A DNA stretch of 41,758 nt from a virus: IMG/VR virus record IMGVR_UViG_3300046461_000166, positions 1-41,758 of that record, one strand, 5' to 3'. Position 1 is the stretch's first letter, and each line of letters opens with the position of its first letter. Below the pieces are notes generated by a model, which was given only the letters and a program-made list of their open reading frames with translations, made no database searches and was not told where the DNA came from. Below, piece after piece: positions 8,571 through 17,349 of the stretch. Position numbers and translations under genes: made by a program.

Positions 8571-8867
8571 TGTCCGATAGCGCGACGCTCCAGGCGCTGC
8601 ATCCCCAAGCAGGGGCGTGTGATATGGCAACACATTCCACAGGAAGAACTGAGTCGTCTGCCGAACCTGAAATACGTAGTTGCATTAGGGAACTACGCGC
8701 TGGAAGCTTTAGTCGGGACCACTGGTATTACCGACAAACGGGGGAGTGTGTTCCCTTTGGTCATCGGTGGACGGGTGGTGAATGTGGTGTGCACCTTCAA
8801 CCCTGCACATGTTATGCGCGAGCCACGGCGAATCCCTGATGTCCGATAGCGCCACTCTCCAGGCACT
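8560..8867 (+). repeat. Diverged direct repeat flanking a UDG fragment
   Basis: Positions 8560-8598 and 8829-8867 are the same 39 bases with three differences. Each copy holds the end of a spike gene (codons for N-P and a stop) and the first ten codons of the gp10-like gene (MSDSATLQAL). All three differences are silent in that frame. The 230 bases between the copies are foreign to both neighbours. Recombination between the copies would remove the insert and leave an intact spike/gp10 junction. Confidence 0.85.
8598..8826 (+). pseudogene. Uracil-DNA glycosylase-like fragment
   Basis: The frame beginning in codons near 8598 reads a segment resembling the C-terminal half of phage/family-4-type uracil-DNA glycosylases: IPQEELSRLPNLKYVVALGN, ALEALVG, GITDKRGSVFPLVIGGR, and NPAHVMREPR. 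The N-terminal half with the first active-site motif is absent, and the frame runs on into the duplicated gp10 start and stops at 8849. GTG 8619 is the only good start. The gene therefore looks broken, although a short protein cannot be excluded. It sits in the middle of the virion module, where a DNA-repair gene is not expected, and base use is more AT-rich than around it. Confidence 0.6.
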
Positions 8868-10317
8868 ACAGCAGGCACTCAAGCCAAAGGGCGGGATGCA
8901 GCGCATCCCGTTCCCGCTGGAGAGCTATGAACATCCAAGCCTGCCTTTAGTCGCGAAACGGTTGATTAATCTGATGAGTGAGCAGCAGCCGGCCGACGCG
9001 CTCACGGCGGCTGCCCTCGTCTCGACGCCGGCCCTGGTGCCGTATCTCGTGGTCGGCGACGGGCCGATCCTGGCGATGAACGACGACATGGTCGGCGTGC
9101 TCTATGTCGTTAGTGGAACAAAGTTCTACCGCGTGCGGTTTCCGGGCGGCGCACCGGCCGTGGAGATGCTCGGGGACGTCGGCACCGCCAACGCCGGATC
9201 GTCGCCCTGGAACTCATTCCCGACCATCGCGGCGGGGCCACTGGCCGCCGTGGTCTGCGTGGCGCCCAACGCGTGGACGTGCGGGCACTTCCCCGGCGAT
9301 CCGCTGACCCAGGTCACCGATCCCGACTTCCCCGGCGCGTCATCGGTTTGTTACGTTGACGGATATTTCGCGTATTCCTCGACGGGCGACACGGCGAAGT
9401 GGTTCATCTCGCGGTTGGCCCATCCGTCGGACTTCGAGGAACCGGACAGGGCCTCCTCCGACGCCACGGCGAACATCATCCGCCGGGTGGTCGCGCATCG
9501 CGGCCAGGTTTGGACGGTGGGCGAGAATGGTTTCGAGATTTGGTATGACAGCGGCAACGCCGACTTTCCGTTCCGGCGCGTGACCGGTGGGGTGATCAAT
9601 GGCGGCACGGGCTCGCCGCAATCGGTCTGCCGGGCCGACAGTTCGGTGTTCTGGGTGGGCCTCGACGGCATCGTCTACCGAGCCAACGGCTACACGCCGA
9701 AACGGATCTCGACGCACGCGATCGAGGCCATTGTCGGCGTGCAGTCGATCGGTCTCGTCGGGCTGACGCATTCCTATCGCGGGCACCTGTTCTATTGCCT
9801 GACGACGGCGGACAATCGCACGCTCGTTTACGACATCGGGACCGGCGTCTGGCACGAACGATCGACCAGCACCAACGGCTCCGGGCCATGGCGGGCGAAC
9901 ACCGCCGCCACCGACAACAACTCGCTCCATTTGTTCGGCGACCGCGCCTCCGGGCAGCTCTACACGCTGGCGATGGCCGCGAACGACGCGGGCGTGGCGG
10001 TCATCCGGCAGGCGACGTTGCCGCCCCTGGTCGTCAGCAGCGTCCGGGGCGCACGCGCGTTCTGCAGCCGGGTGGAGGTGGAGATGGAGGTCGGCGGCGC
10101 GCAGACGCCGGGACCGGTGCTCCTCCAGTGGTCCGACGACGGCGGGCGCTCCTGGAACGCGGGGCGCACCATGTCGGCCGGCGTTGCCGGCGATTATCGC
10201 CATCGGGTGTTCACCACGCGCCTCGGCTCGTTTCGCGAGCGTGTTTTCCGGCTTACAACGCACGGGTTGACCAGATTCTATGCCATGAGTGCGGATATCA
10301 CGCCGGGAGCGCACTGA
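8839..10317 (+). CDS. Packaged-DNA stabilisation protein, P22 gp10-like
   Basis: A 492-residue protein, close to P22 gp10 (472 residues), which plugs the tail hub below the head and keeps packaged DNA in. The family pattern is seen in FPLESYEHPSLPLVAKRLIN near residues 24-43, then repeated WD-like beta segments: VGDGPILAMNDD, YVDGYFAYSS, FEIWYDSGN and TRVFWVGLDGIVYRANGY-like blocks, ending in a beta-sandwich. Start chosen at ATG 8839, in the second copy of the duplicated start; an earlier in-frame GTG at 8782 falls in the inserted fragment and is unlikely. It overlaps the next gene by one base. Confidence 0.8.
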   Translation: MSDSATLQALQQALKPKGGMQRIPFPLESYEHPSLPLVAKRLINLMSEQQPADALTAAALVSTPALVPYLVVGDGPILAMNDDMVGVLYVVSGTKFYRVRFPGGAPAVEMLGDVGTANAGSSPWNSFPTIAAGPLAAVVCVAPNAWTCGHFPGDPLTQVTDPDFPGASSVCYVDGYFAYSSTGDTAKWFISRLAHPSDFEEPDRASSDATANIIRRVVAHRGQVWTVGENGFEIWYDSGNADFPFRRVTGGVINGGTGSPQSVCRADSSVFWVGLDGIVYRANGYTPKRISTHAIEAIVGVQSIGLVGLTHSYRGHLFYCLTTADNRTLVYDIGTGVWHERSTSTNGSGPWRANTAATDNNSLHLFGDRASGQLYTLAMAANDAGVAVIRQATLPPLVVSSVRGARAFCSRVEVEMEVGGAQTPGPVLLQWSDDGGRSWNAGRTMSAGVAGDYRHRVFTTRLGSFRERVFRLTTHGLTRFYAMSADITPGAH

Positions 10318-10664
10318 TGTCCGCGACCATGACATCGCCCACGCGGCTGGAGCCGCCCGTGCAGGAGCCGATGCTGGACGAGGCCGGCATCATCAGGCCG
10401 GTCTGGGCGCAGTGGTTCCAGGCGCTCGCCGACCGGCAGGCGACCGGCAACGCGGGCTCGGCCAGGACCGGCGAGGTGATATCGGACGGCTCGGCCGTGA
10501 TCACGGGGACGTTCGATCCACCGTTCACACGGGCGCCCATCATCTCGCTCTACGACGCGGCGAAGACGCTGGTGGCCATTACGAGCGTTGTCGCCGACGC
10601 CGTGGGCTTCACCGCGACGGCGCCGATCGCGACCACTGCCTACACCTGGGTAGCGGTGGGATGA
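10317..10664 (+). CDS. Small virion protein, unknown function
   Basis: A 115-residue protein, ATG 10317 overlapping the gp10-like stop (TGATG). The N-terminus (PTRLEPPVQEPMLDEAG) precedes an amphipathic segment (PVWAQWFQALADRQ), and the last 60 residues are beta-rich, ending TTAYTWVAVG, similar to the small domains at phage tail tips. In P22 the needle gene gp26 occupies this place, but no needle-type coiled coil is visible here. It overlaps the oxygenase gene by four bases. Confidence 0.5.
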   Translation: MSATMTSPTRLEPPVQEPMLDEAGIIRPVWAQWFQALADRQATGNAGSARTGEVISDGSAVITGTFDPPFTRAPIISLYDAAKTLVAITSVVADAVGFTATAPIATTAYTWVAVG

Positions 10665-11218
10665 GGAACTTCAGACTGATTCACACCGGTCTTGATGTTG
10701 CGCCGATCCTCGCGGAACTCGACGCGGTCCCTGAGTGGGGCCAATACGGTGAGCGCAAGGAGCGCGAAGGTACCGCGCACGGCGCTCTCGAAGCTGATTT
10801 ATGGATCAGATATTTCGCGCCCGATACGCTTAAGGAGCCGGAGGACTACAACCGGCCCGGCCAATGCGTGTTCTATCCAGTGTGGGACAAATTGCCGTCA
10901 ATCCATCGGCTCACCTGGGGATTGATGGCGTCACAGAGGGCCGTGGAACTCGGCGGCATACTCTGCACACGATTGCCCCCAAATGGTTGTATCGCGCGCC
11001 ACAGCGATCAGGGCGCGTGGCATGCTGAACGCTATAACCGAAAGTGCTACGTGGTATTGCAGGCCAACGCGCGCTGCGTGGTCGAATGCGACGGCGATGA
11101 ACAGGTGTTCCGCACAGGCGAGATATTCGAGTTCGATAATTTGGCGCCGCACTCGATGACAAACGGTGGTGTCACCACGCGAACCACATTGATCATATGT
11201 CTACGGGTGGAAGAATGA
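10661..11218 (+). CDS. Fe(II)/2-oxoglutarate oxygenase, aspartyl-hydroxylase-like
   Basis: A 185-residue protein starting at ATG 10661 (ATGA overlap with the gene before). It shows the metal triad of a double-stranded beta-helix dioxygenase: His114 and Asp116 in IARHSDQGAW, and a distal His164 in NLAPHSMTNGG, with an Arg near 174 placed to bind 2-oxoglutarate. Family comparison suggests aspartyl/asparaginyl beta-hydroxylase-like enzymes, which hydroxylate side chains. It sits in the late operon between gp10-like and ejection-protein genes, together with a cupin gene, so a virion protein, a host surface molecule or DNA could be its substrate; the sequence does not decide. Confidence 0.75.
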   Translation: MRNFRLIHTGLDVAPILAELDAVPEWGQYGERKEREGTAHGALEADLWIRYFAPDTLKEPEDYNRPGQCVFYPVWDKLPSIHRLTWGLMASQRAVELGGILCTRLPPNGCIARHSDQGAWHAERYNRKCYVVLQANARCVVECDGDEQVFRTGEIFEFDNLAPHSMTNGGVTTRTTLIICLRVEE

Positions 11219-11562
11219 AACGCGCGGAGAAGCAACCCGTCACCGAGGCGCTGACGATCTTCGAGGGCATATACTGCAAGGTTTACACCGTGCCCGATGC
11301 GGAGACGTTGTTGCCACAACACGCCCATCGATACGGCCACGTAACTGCCGTGACGTCGGGCGCGGTCAGGGTGTGGCAAGATGGGCGGTTACTTGGTGAC
11401 TTCCGCGCGCCGTCGTTGATTTCCATCCCGGCGCATATGATGCACTCGTTTCTGACCCTGACGCCGGGTGTGGGCCTGATGTGCATCCACAACGCCGACC
11501 ATGCGGACCCGGATGGCGGGCCGCCGATCGCCGCCGAACATCACCTGGAACTGGAGGACTGA
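11215..11562 (+). CDS. Cupin-fold protein
   Basis: A 115-residue single-domain cupin, starting at ATG 11215 and overlapping the oxygenase stop (ATGA). Metal-binding positions of the cupin motifs are visible: H36, H38 and H42 in LPQHAHRYGH, and H74 and H77 in IPAHMMHSF. The C-terminus is acidic. Cupins are metal enzymes or sugar/small-molecule binders; this one may act with the neighbouring oxygenase, since they are translationally coupled. Function not assigned. Confidence 0.7.
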   Translation: MKRAEKQPVTEALTIFEGIYCKVYTVPDAETLLPQHAHRYGHVTAVTSGAVRVWQDGRLLGDFRAPSLISIPAHMMHSFLTLTPGVGLMCIHNADHADPDGGPPIAAEHHLELED

Positions 11563-11565
11563 GCC

Positions 11566-12270
11566 ATGCCGTGGGCAGTAGCCGCAGCCGGTGTCTCCGC
11601 CGTTGGTGGGATCGCCGGTTCATTGATTCAATCCAAAGCCTCGAAGGACGCGCAATCGGCCGCCAACGCGGCGCAACAGGCGGCGGAAGAGCGGGCGCGT
11701 CAGGATCTGCTGCCTTACAACACGCAAGGCCAGGCCGGGCTGACGGCATCCTCCGATCTGCTCGGATTGAACGGGCCGGATGCCGCGACCGCCGCGAGGG
11801 GCAGGTTCCAGACCTCGCCCGGCTACCAGTTCGCGTTTGACCAGGGCCTGCGGGCGGTGGACGCTGGCGCGGCGGCGAGCGGCATGCTGCGCTCCGGTGC
11901 CACGCTGAAGGCGGAACAAACCTTCGGCACCGGCCTCGCCGATCAGGAGTTCACGAACTACTACAACCGGCTCTTTAACCTGGCCAACCTGGGCGAGAAC
12001 GCGGCGGCGAAAACCGGTGCCAACGCGATCCAGACCGGCCAGGGCATCGCGGGCACGGATGTCAGCACCGGAGCGCAGGAGACGAGCATTTACGGGAACG
12101 CGGCGAAGGGGATCGGCAGCACCGTGAACACTTTGTTCAATAATCCGCAGTTCCAGAACTGGTTGAGCACCGGGGCCAAATCCACCGGATCGGACCAGAC
12201 CTTCACCAACCCGATTGGCGGCCAGACCTACACCTCATCTACCGACCCGAATCAGAACTGGCAGGTTTAA
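11566..12270 (+). CDS. DNA ejection protein 1 (gp7-like)
   Basis: A 234-residue protein. The N-terminus is a Gly/Ala-rich membrane-active helix (AVAAAGVSAVGGIAGSLIQ) followed by an Ala/Gln-rich helical stretch (AANAAQQAAEERARQ), the typical form of podoviral ejection proteins. In the middle, a stretch resembling internal core proteins occurs (SPGYQFAFDQGLRAVDAGAAASGMLRSGATL in parts, residues 85-115), a pattern common in the DNA-transfer protein family. It likely leaves the virion with the DNA to form the channel through the cell envelope. Followed three bases later by the second ejection gene. Confidence 0.7.
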   Translation: MPWAVAAAGVSAVGGIAGSLIQSKASKDAQSAANAAQQAAEERARQDLLPYNTQGQAGLTASSDLLGLNGPDAATAARGRFQTSPGYQFAFDQGLRAVDAGAAASGMLRSGATLKAEQTFGTGLADQEFTNYYNRLFNLANLGENAAAKTGANAIQTGQGIAGTDVSTGAQETSIYGNAAKGIGSTVNTLFNNPQFQNWLSTGAKSTGSDQTFTNPIGGQTYTSSTDPNQNWQV

Positions 12271-12273
12271 GCC

Positions 12274-14577
12274 ATGCCGACCTTTTCCTCCGCCCAGGTC
12301 ACCGATCCGTTCCTGTCCACCAACGAGCTACTGGCGCCGATGCTCGCGTACGCGGAGAGAGACTCGAAACTGGGCAACCTCGATATCAACCGGCAAAGGC
12401 TCGGCCTTGAGTACCAGAAACTCGCGCAGCAGCGGGAGGCCGGGGCGGCGCTGCTCGGCGGAGGCGATGCCGGAGGCGGTGGAGCAGCTCCTCCGCCGGC
12501 CGACAGCACGCCATTCGAGCAAAAAATGGGCGCGGCCGAAGGCGGCGGGACAGCCGACAAGGTCAACGACGCGGGGTATGCCGGGCAATTCCAGTTCGGC
12601 GCCGGTCGCCTCGCGGACCTCGGCTTCTACACGCCGGCACCGGGGGAAAACCTCAAGGCGAACGAGTGGAAGGGCAAGTTCAACATCGCGCCTTACAGCG
12701 TGGCGACGCTCCAGGACTTCCTCAACAATCCGGCGGCGCAGCATGCCGCGTTCGTCTCGCATGTCGCGGATATCGACAAGACGATCGACGCCACGCCCGG
12801 CGCGGACAAGTTCGACCGCAACGGCCTGCGGGCGGTCGCGCACCTGGGCGGCACGGCCGGGATGCAGGCGTTCGTGGCGGCCGGCGGCAACCTGAACCGG
12901 CACGACAGCAACGGCACGACGCTGAAGAACTACTATCAGCGGTTCGCGGACGGCGGCCCCGCGTCGCTCCAGAAGGCGTTCGGCTCCGTTCACGGCCCTG
13001 GCGGCCCGTCCTCCGATCTCCCGGCCGTGCAGCCGGGCGGCAACGTCGGCACGGCCTGGGTGGGCCCCAACGCGCCGGTCACGGCTTCTCCGGTCCCTTC
13101 GGCACCGTTCAATCCCAATGCAGGGCCGAGGGTCGCGGGCGCGCCGCCGGCCGGAGCGCCTGGCCCGACCGTCACGGGGCAGGCGGATGTCCCCGCTCCT
13201 GTTACCCCGAGTCCGGTCGCGCTGCGGACCGGCGGAACGGACTTCGCCGGACCGGGCGGCGGGCCGGTCACCATGGGGCCGGTCGAACAGCCGAATACGC
13301 TGTATCAGACGGGCCTGCCTGGCGTCTCAATCAGGGGGCCTGGGAACGCCCTGGCGCCTCCGGTGGCCGCCGCGCCCGTCTCGGCACCGGCCGCCCCCGT
13401 CACGGCTCCCGCGAGCGCCGCGCCCCCCGGCCGGCCACCGATCCTTCAGCCGCCACCCGCACCCTCCCGCGTCATCCCGATGGAGCCGCTGATCCAGTCC
13501 GGCCCGGCCGCCGGTCTCACCGACAGTCAACGCAGGATTGCCGCCGCGATGATCACGGGCGGCACGCCGGTCGCCGATGTCGGCGCGCACATGGCGCAGT
13601 GGCGGCAACAGAACATCGCGGGCCAGCAACAGGCCGCGACGAACGCCGCGTTGGAGGCCCAGGCGAACTTCGAGCGGCAGAAATACATCCGGGAACAGCA
13701 GATCGAGGCCGAGAAGACGCAGTATCAGCGGCAACAGGACACGGAGACCGCCCGGCGAAACGCGGCGGCGGACGCGCGGGCGGCCGAAACGCAGCGTCTG
13801 GCGCAGGAGGCCGCGACGAGGGCGGTTGAGTCTCAGCGACTGGCGCAGGAATCGGGCGGGCGTGACACTCAACGGTTGGATCTGGAAAAAAAGAAATTCG
13901 AGCAAGGCTCCGATCAGACAGAGCGGGATGCCTACACGCTTCGCACTTCCGACCCGACAAGCCAGCAATACACCGACGCCTGGGCGCGCAAGAAATGGAC
14001 GGTCGCTCCAAATGGCAACGTGATCGAGAACGACGTTTCGATGTATCCAGCGCCCTCCCGTTCGGTACAGCGGCCCTCGTTCCTGCCGGCGCCTACGCCG
14101 CAGGCGCTGGACGAGGTTCGCAAGGCCGACACCGACGCCAAAGTCATCACGTCCGGCATCGATCACTACACTGATGTATTTGCCGCGACCGGCGGCCAGA
14201 ACTGGGGCGCCTACTTCGACAATCCTCGTTCACCACAGGCGCAACAATTGCTCGGAGCGTTCGACAGACTGAAAACCGTGCTGCGTAGTCCGGTATATTT
14301 CAATACGGGAGTATTGCAACCAGCCGAAATGGCAATGATGAAGCAGGATCTGGTATCTCCGGAGTCGTTGCGTGGATTGTTCGCTACGCCGCAGGCGCTC
14401 GCGACCCGACTTGGTGAAATTAAGCTTGCCATTTTGACCCGGCAGGACGCGGAACTTCGCTCAATCGGAAAGGACGGCGTGATCGTTCGAGATGCATCCG
14501 ATTTCGCGAAGGTTCAGGATGGCGCCAGATATTATGATGAGGAAGGCCATCTCCACGTCAAGCCGGGGAGAAAGTGA
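12274..14577 (+). CDS. Ejection protein 2 with muramidase/transglycosylase-like domain
   Basis: A 767-residue protein. Residues about 88-235 resemble a peptidoglycan-hydrolase domain found inside phage virion proteins: KMGAAEGGG with a candidate catalytic Glu, GYAGQFQFGAGRLADLGFY, then FVSHVADIDK and GLRAVAHLGGTAGMQAFV and DSNGTTLKNYY. A long Pro/Ala-rich linker follows (about 245-410), then a charged coiled coil (about 450-545) and a compact C-terminal domain. It probably breaks the cell wall during DNA entry. As no stand-alone endolysin was recognised in the genome, it is also the only candidate wall-lysing enzyme seen. It lies between the two other ejection genes. Transglycosylase assignment is by pattern only. 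Confidence 0.65.
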   Translation: MPTFSSAQVTDPFLSTNELLAPMLAYAERDSKLGNLDINRQRLGLEYQKLAQQREAGAALLGGGDAGGGGAAPPPADSTPFEQKMGAAEGGGTADKVNDAGYAGQFQFGAGRLADLGFYTPAPGENLKANEWKGKFNIAPYSVATLQDFLNNPAAQHAAFVSHVADIDKTIDATPGADKFDRNGLRAVAHLGGTAGMQAFVAAGGNLNRHDSNGTTLKNYYQRFADGGPASLQKAFGSVHGPGGPSSDLPAVQPGGNVGTAWVGPNAPVTASPVPSAPFNPNAGPRVAGAPPAGAPGPTVTGQADVPAPVTPSPVALRTGGTDFAGPGGGPVTMGPVEQPNTLYQTGLPGVSIRGPGNALAPPVAAAPVSAPAAPVTAPASAAPPGRPPILQPPPAPSRVIPMEPLIQSGPAAGLTDSQRRIAAAMITGGTPVADVGAHMAQWRQQNIAGQQQAATNAALEAQANFERQKYIREQQIEAEKTQYQRQQDTETARRNAAADARAAETQRLAQEAATRAVESQRLAQESGGRDTQRLDLEKKKFEQGSDQTERDAYTLRTSDPTSQQYTDAWARKKWTVAPNGNVIENDVSMYPAPSRSVQRPSFLPAPTPQALDEVRKADTDAKVITSGIDHYTDVFAATGGQNWGAYFDNPRSPQAQQLLGAFDRLKTVLRSPVYFNTGVLQPAEMAMMKQDLVSPESLRGLFATPQALATRLGEIKLAILTRQDAELRSIGKDGVIVRDASDFAKVQDGARYYDEEGHLHVKPGRK

Positions 14578-16736
14578 TGGCCGAGGAGAACAAGCCCTGG
14601 CTCAATACGCCGATCATCCGGCCTTTGGTTCCGCCGTTGCCCACCCTTACATCCGATGCCTCACAGCAGGCGGCCATCGCGGAAGGTTACCCGGAGGCGT
14701 CCGTCGCTGCCTATCTGGATGAACACCCGATCGCGTTGCCGAAGACGGGATATGCGGATTACCGCGAGCCTGGGACGGATCTGACGGACATCGAGCCCCG
14801 TGATGGCGCGGTCACCCGCATCGTCGGCGCCATCGATGAAGGATTCCGAAAGGGGGCCTCGGCTGGCACGGACATCCAGGGGCAACCACTTCTCACCGGG
14901 CTTATGAGACAGGGTGGAGGCGTTCTGGGCGCCGTCGGAGGCGCCTTTGGTCAGGGGGCCTATGAAATCGGGAACCTGTGGTCTCCGGAGGCGGGCCGGG
15001 ACACGTTCATGCTGGGACAGGTCATCCCCAACCTGGGCATGGCCATCCCGAAATTACCCGGCCCGCGCGCTCTGGCAAATGCCCCCCGTGCCAACTCCAT
15101 GATGGAGGCGTTCGACCGGGCCGAGGCGACGCGCGCCGAGCAACCGTCGCGACCGCAACCGCCAGACCCGGCGGCCAGCGGCATCGCCAGGACTCAAGCA
15201 CAAATCGGCTTGCGAGACGCGCCGCCGCCATCACCAGACATGACGGCGACACCAGCAGACCGTGCGCCAAGCTTCGTGCCTCGGGTCAATGTCGATCCGC
15301 TGACGGAGACAGCGACCACCACCCAGGTTCCGACCGACCTCCGGCTGCGCGCCGCCATCGAAGCCGTTCCCCCGGAAGCGCCGCCGGGCTTCGTGCCGCC
15401 CGGGGAACGCGGAGCGCCCGTGCAACCGGGTGCCGCCGGTCCCGCGACGATATCGCCATACGTGCCAGAGGCAGCCCCGACGGAACCGCCCGGCACCCAA
15501 AGCGTCGGCGCGGCGGCGTCGCGGGAAGGGACGCCAGCGACTGATATCGGACTTACGCCTGAGCAGGCGGCTCTGTATGGCTCGGTCGCCGACAAGCAAT
15601 GGCTCTACAAATCCATGCAGCCGGGCGTGGCGGACAACACCGAGTACATCAAAGGCATTAATCCGACGATGGCGCAACGCGAGCAGACGGTAAACGCGGC
15701 GCGCGAGACAAAGACGGCGCGCAACCTGTCCAAGGAAGCCGATCAGGCGGAGCGCGAGCTACTCGACGAGCACAACACAATCCGGAAAAACGAATATCAG
15801 AACGTGGCCGGCTCCGATGTCACGCAGGGCATCGCCATCGATGCCGCCGACAAGAACATCGACGCGGCGCTATCAAAGGCATTCAACGCGGGCGGTACTG
15901 TCGATCCGGGGTCGATCGTCCGATCGATACAAACGGAACTGAGTGGACGGGCCGGCAAATTGCCGCCGGTTAAGGCGGTCATGAAGATCGTCGGTGACGC
16001 GCTCCAAAAATCAGATGGCAGCGGGCTGGAGACCGATCCGGTGCAAGTCTACGCCGTGCGCCGCGTCATCAATTGGCTGCAGTCGAAGAACGCCATAGCG
16101 GAGAACCCGGCATACGGTTCCAAAGACGTGCAAGCGGCGCTCATCCGCGTCAAAGGCGCCATCGACGACGCCGTTGAACCGGTGGCGCCCGGTTTTCGCA
16201 AGGCGCTCGCGGACTTCGCCGAGGCGCAACGCGCGATCGAGGCAAACGAGGCGCTCCAGAAAGCCGAGCCTAAGCTCTACGACGACAAGGGCAGGATGCA
16301 GTACAGCCGGATGCATCGATTTATGAACGAAGTCATTCAGTCGCGTGATCCCAGGGCGCCGCTCAACCCGTATCAGTCGTTCACCGAAGCGCAGATGAAC
16401 CAGCTCAAGTCTCTCCACGACGATCTGTTGCGTGTATCCTCCGCCGAGGATCTGGCGCGGGCCAAGGGCTCGGATACCGCCATGAACTTCATGGACGCGA
16501 TCAAGGAGGCAGCGCAGGGCTTGCCTGGAACGATTGCCGCCGGAGCGGCGGGCCACGTCATCGGGGGACCAGCCGGGATCGTCGTTGGCCCGATCATAAA
16601 GCAGGGCGTCCAGGGCGTGTTCACGCGCCGGGCCGAACGGGCCGCCACGGAAAAAATGGGACGCTTGCTGCGGCCGGACCCCGTTCAATATCCGACCCGG
16701 CCGAACCCGCTTTTCAATCCGGACACGGCGCCTTAA
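14577..16736 (+). CDS. Ejection protein 3 (gp16-like large internal protein)
   Basis: A 719-residue protein, ATG 14577 sharing a base with the stop before it (a GTG at 14574 is also in frame). The N-terminal part carries a Gly-rich hydrophobic stretch (GLMRQGGGVLGAVGGAFGQG, about 102-121), a long Pro/Ala-rich linker (about 185-330), and a helical C-terminal region with a Gly/Ala/Ile-rich segment (GTIAAGAAGHVIGGPAGIVV, about 646-665) that could insert into membranes. Position and form fit the largest ejection protein of a P22-like trio. Its TAA overlaps the stop of the convergent gene at 16733 in a TTAA sequence. Confidence 0.65.
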   Translation: MAEENKPWLNTPIIRPLVPPLPTLTSDASQQAAIAEGYPEASVAAYLDEHPIALPKTGYADYREPGTDLTDIEPRDGAVTRIVGAIDEGFRKGASAGTDIQGQPLLTGLMRQGGGVLGAVGGAFGQGAYEIGNLWSPEAGRDTFMLGQVIPNLGMAIPKLPGPRALANAPRANSMMEAFDRAEATRAEQPSRPQPPDPAASGIARTQAQIGLRDAPPPSPDMTATPADRAPSFVPRVNVDPLTETATTTQVPTDLRLRAAIEAVPPEAPPGFVPPGERGAPVQPGAAGPATISPYVPEAAPTEPPGTQSVGAAASREGTPATDIGLTPEQAALYGSVADKQWLYKSMQPGVADNTEYIKGINPTMAQREQTVNAARETKTARNLSKEADQAERELLDEHNTIRKNEYQNVAGSDVTQGIAIDAADKNIDAALSKAFNAGGTVDPGSIVRSIQTELSGRAGKLPPVKAVMKIVGDALQKSDGSGLETDPVQVYAVRRVINWLQSKNAIAENPAYGSKDVQAALIRVKGAIDDAVEPVAPGFRKALADFAEAQRAIEANEALQKAEPKLYDDKGRMQYSRMHRFMNEVIQSRDPRAPLNPYQSFTEAQMNQLKSLHDDLLRVSSAEDLARAKGSDTAMNFMDAIKEAAQGLPGTIAAGAAGHVIGGPAGIVVGPIIKQGVQGVFTRRAERAATEKMGRLLRPDPVQYPTRPNPLFNPDTAP

Positions 16737-17134
16737 CGATGAACATTTGGGGCAATGAAGGCGCAGAGGATTGCGAAGGCACAAACTCCGAAGAAAACCC
16801 CCGCTGTCCAGCGGCCGATGATGTCCGGCGGTCGTGGTTGCCATGGCCCGAGCGGCGGTGACGGCGTCCAGGTTGACGGCTCATAAGGCGGCGTTTGAGT
16901 CGGACGTGGCGGAGGTGGAGGCGGAGGCGGTGGTGGCGTGGGTTCAGGCTCAGGTGATGCCCATGGCGGGGCGCCACCCAGATAAACCGTCTTTCCCTGG
17001 ATCATTTCCTCCCACGTCAGTCCGAGCCGCCTTCTGAACGCCTCGGCCTGGAGAGCCGCCGAGGCACGCTCGCCGGGGTGCTCGCTGCCCAGCATCCCCA
17101 GTATCCGCGCGAGGCGGGCTCGCTCGGCGCTCAT
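16733..17134 (-). CDS. DUF2786-like protein with Pro-rich linker and C-terminal membrane helix
   Basis: A 133-residue protein. The N-terminal 45 residues (ERARLARILGMLGSEHPGER, AALQAEAFRRRLGL) resemble the DUF2786 helical domain, in which small Lys/Arg-rich helices precede a coupling to a second domain. A Pro tract (about 65-80, ten consecutive prolines) follows, then one transmembrane helix at about residues 110-128 (TAGVFFGVCAFAILCAF). It is the last gene of the leftward small-gene operon and its stop overlaps that of the convergent ejection gene. It overlaps the gene upstream by four bases. Function unknown; membrane-anchored. Confidence 0.6.
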   Translation of the reverse strand: MSAERARLARILGMLGSEHPGERASAALQAEAFRRRLGLTWEEMIQGKTVYLGGAPPWASPEPEPTPPPPPPPPPPRPTQTPPYEPSTWTPSPPLGPWQPRPPDIIGRWTAGVFFGVCAFAILCAFIAPNVHR

Positions 17135-17349
17135 GGCTTGCGCCGCTCGTTTTCGAGCTTCGTGATGCGTTGGCTCAGTGTCAGGTTTTCGCTCAACCCG
17201 TAGAGCACGTGCCCGCGCGTATCGTCACTGTCAGCACGCAGCGCGGTGAGTTGGTCGAGCACCCGATCAAACTGGTCGTTCATGCGCGCCATCAAGGCAT
17301 CAAACCGCGCGTCGATGGCATCAAATCTGGCTTTCGTGTCTTCGTCCAT
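17131..17349 (-). CDS. Short coiled-coil protein
   Basis: A 72-residue, all-helical protein. Repeats of the form DARFDALMARMNDQFDRV give a heptad pattern, and the C-terminus is a basic leucine heptad (LSQRITKLENERRKP). No hydrophobic segment. Similar short coiled coils are common next to phage membrane proteins; it may pair with the neighbouring DUF2786-like protein, with which it is translationally coupled (ATGA). Confidence 0.6.
   Translation of the reverse strand: MDEDTKARFDAIDARFDALMARMNDQFDRVLDQLTALRADSDDTRGHVLYGLSENLTLSQRITKLENERRKP

Noticed and set aside
8570-8839. Open frame starting MSDSATLQAL
   Set aside because: It begins with the duplicated gp10 start but then reads the glycosylase fragment out of frame; no protein-like pattern.
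12666-13829. 387-codon plus-strand frame inside the ejection protein gene
   Set aside because: Shadow of the Pro/Ala-rich linker; Arg/Gly-rich without motifs.
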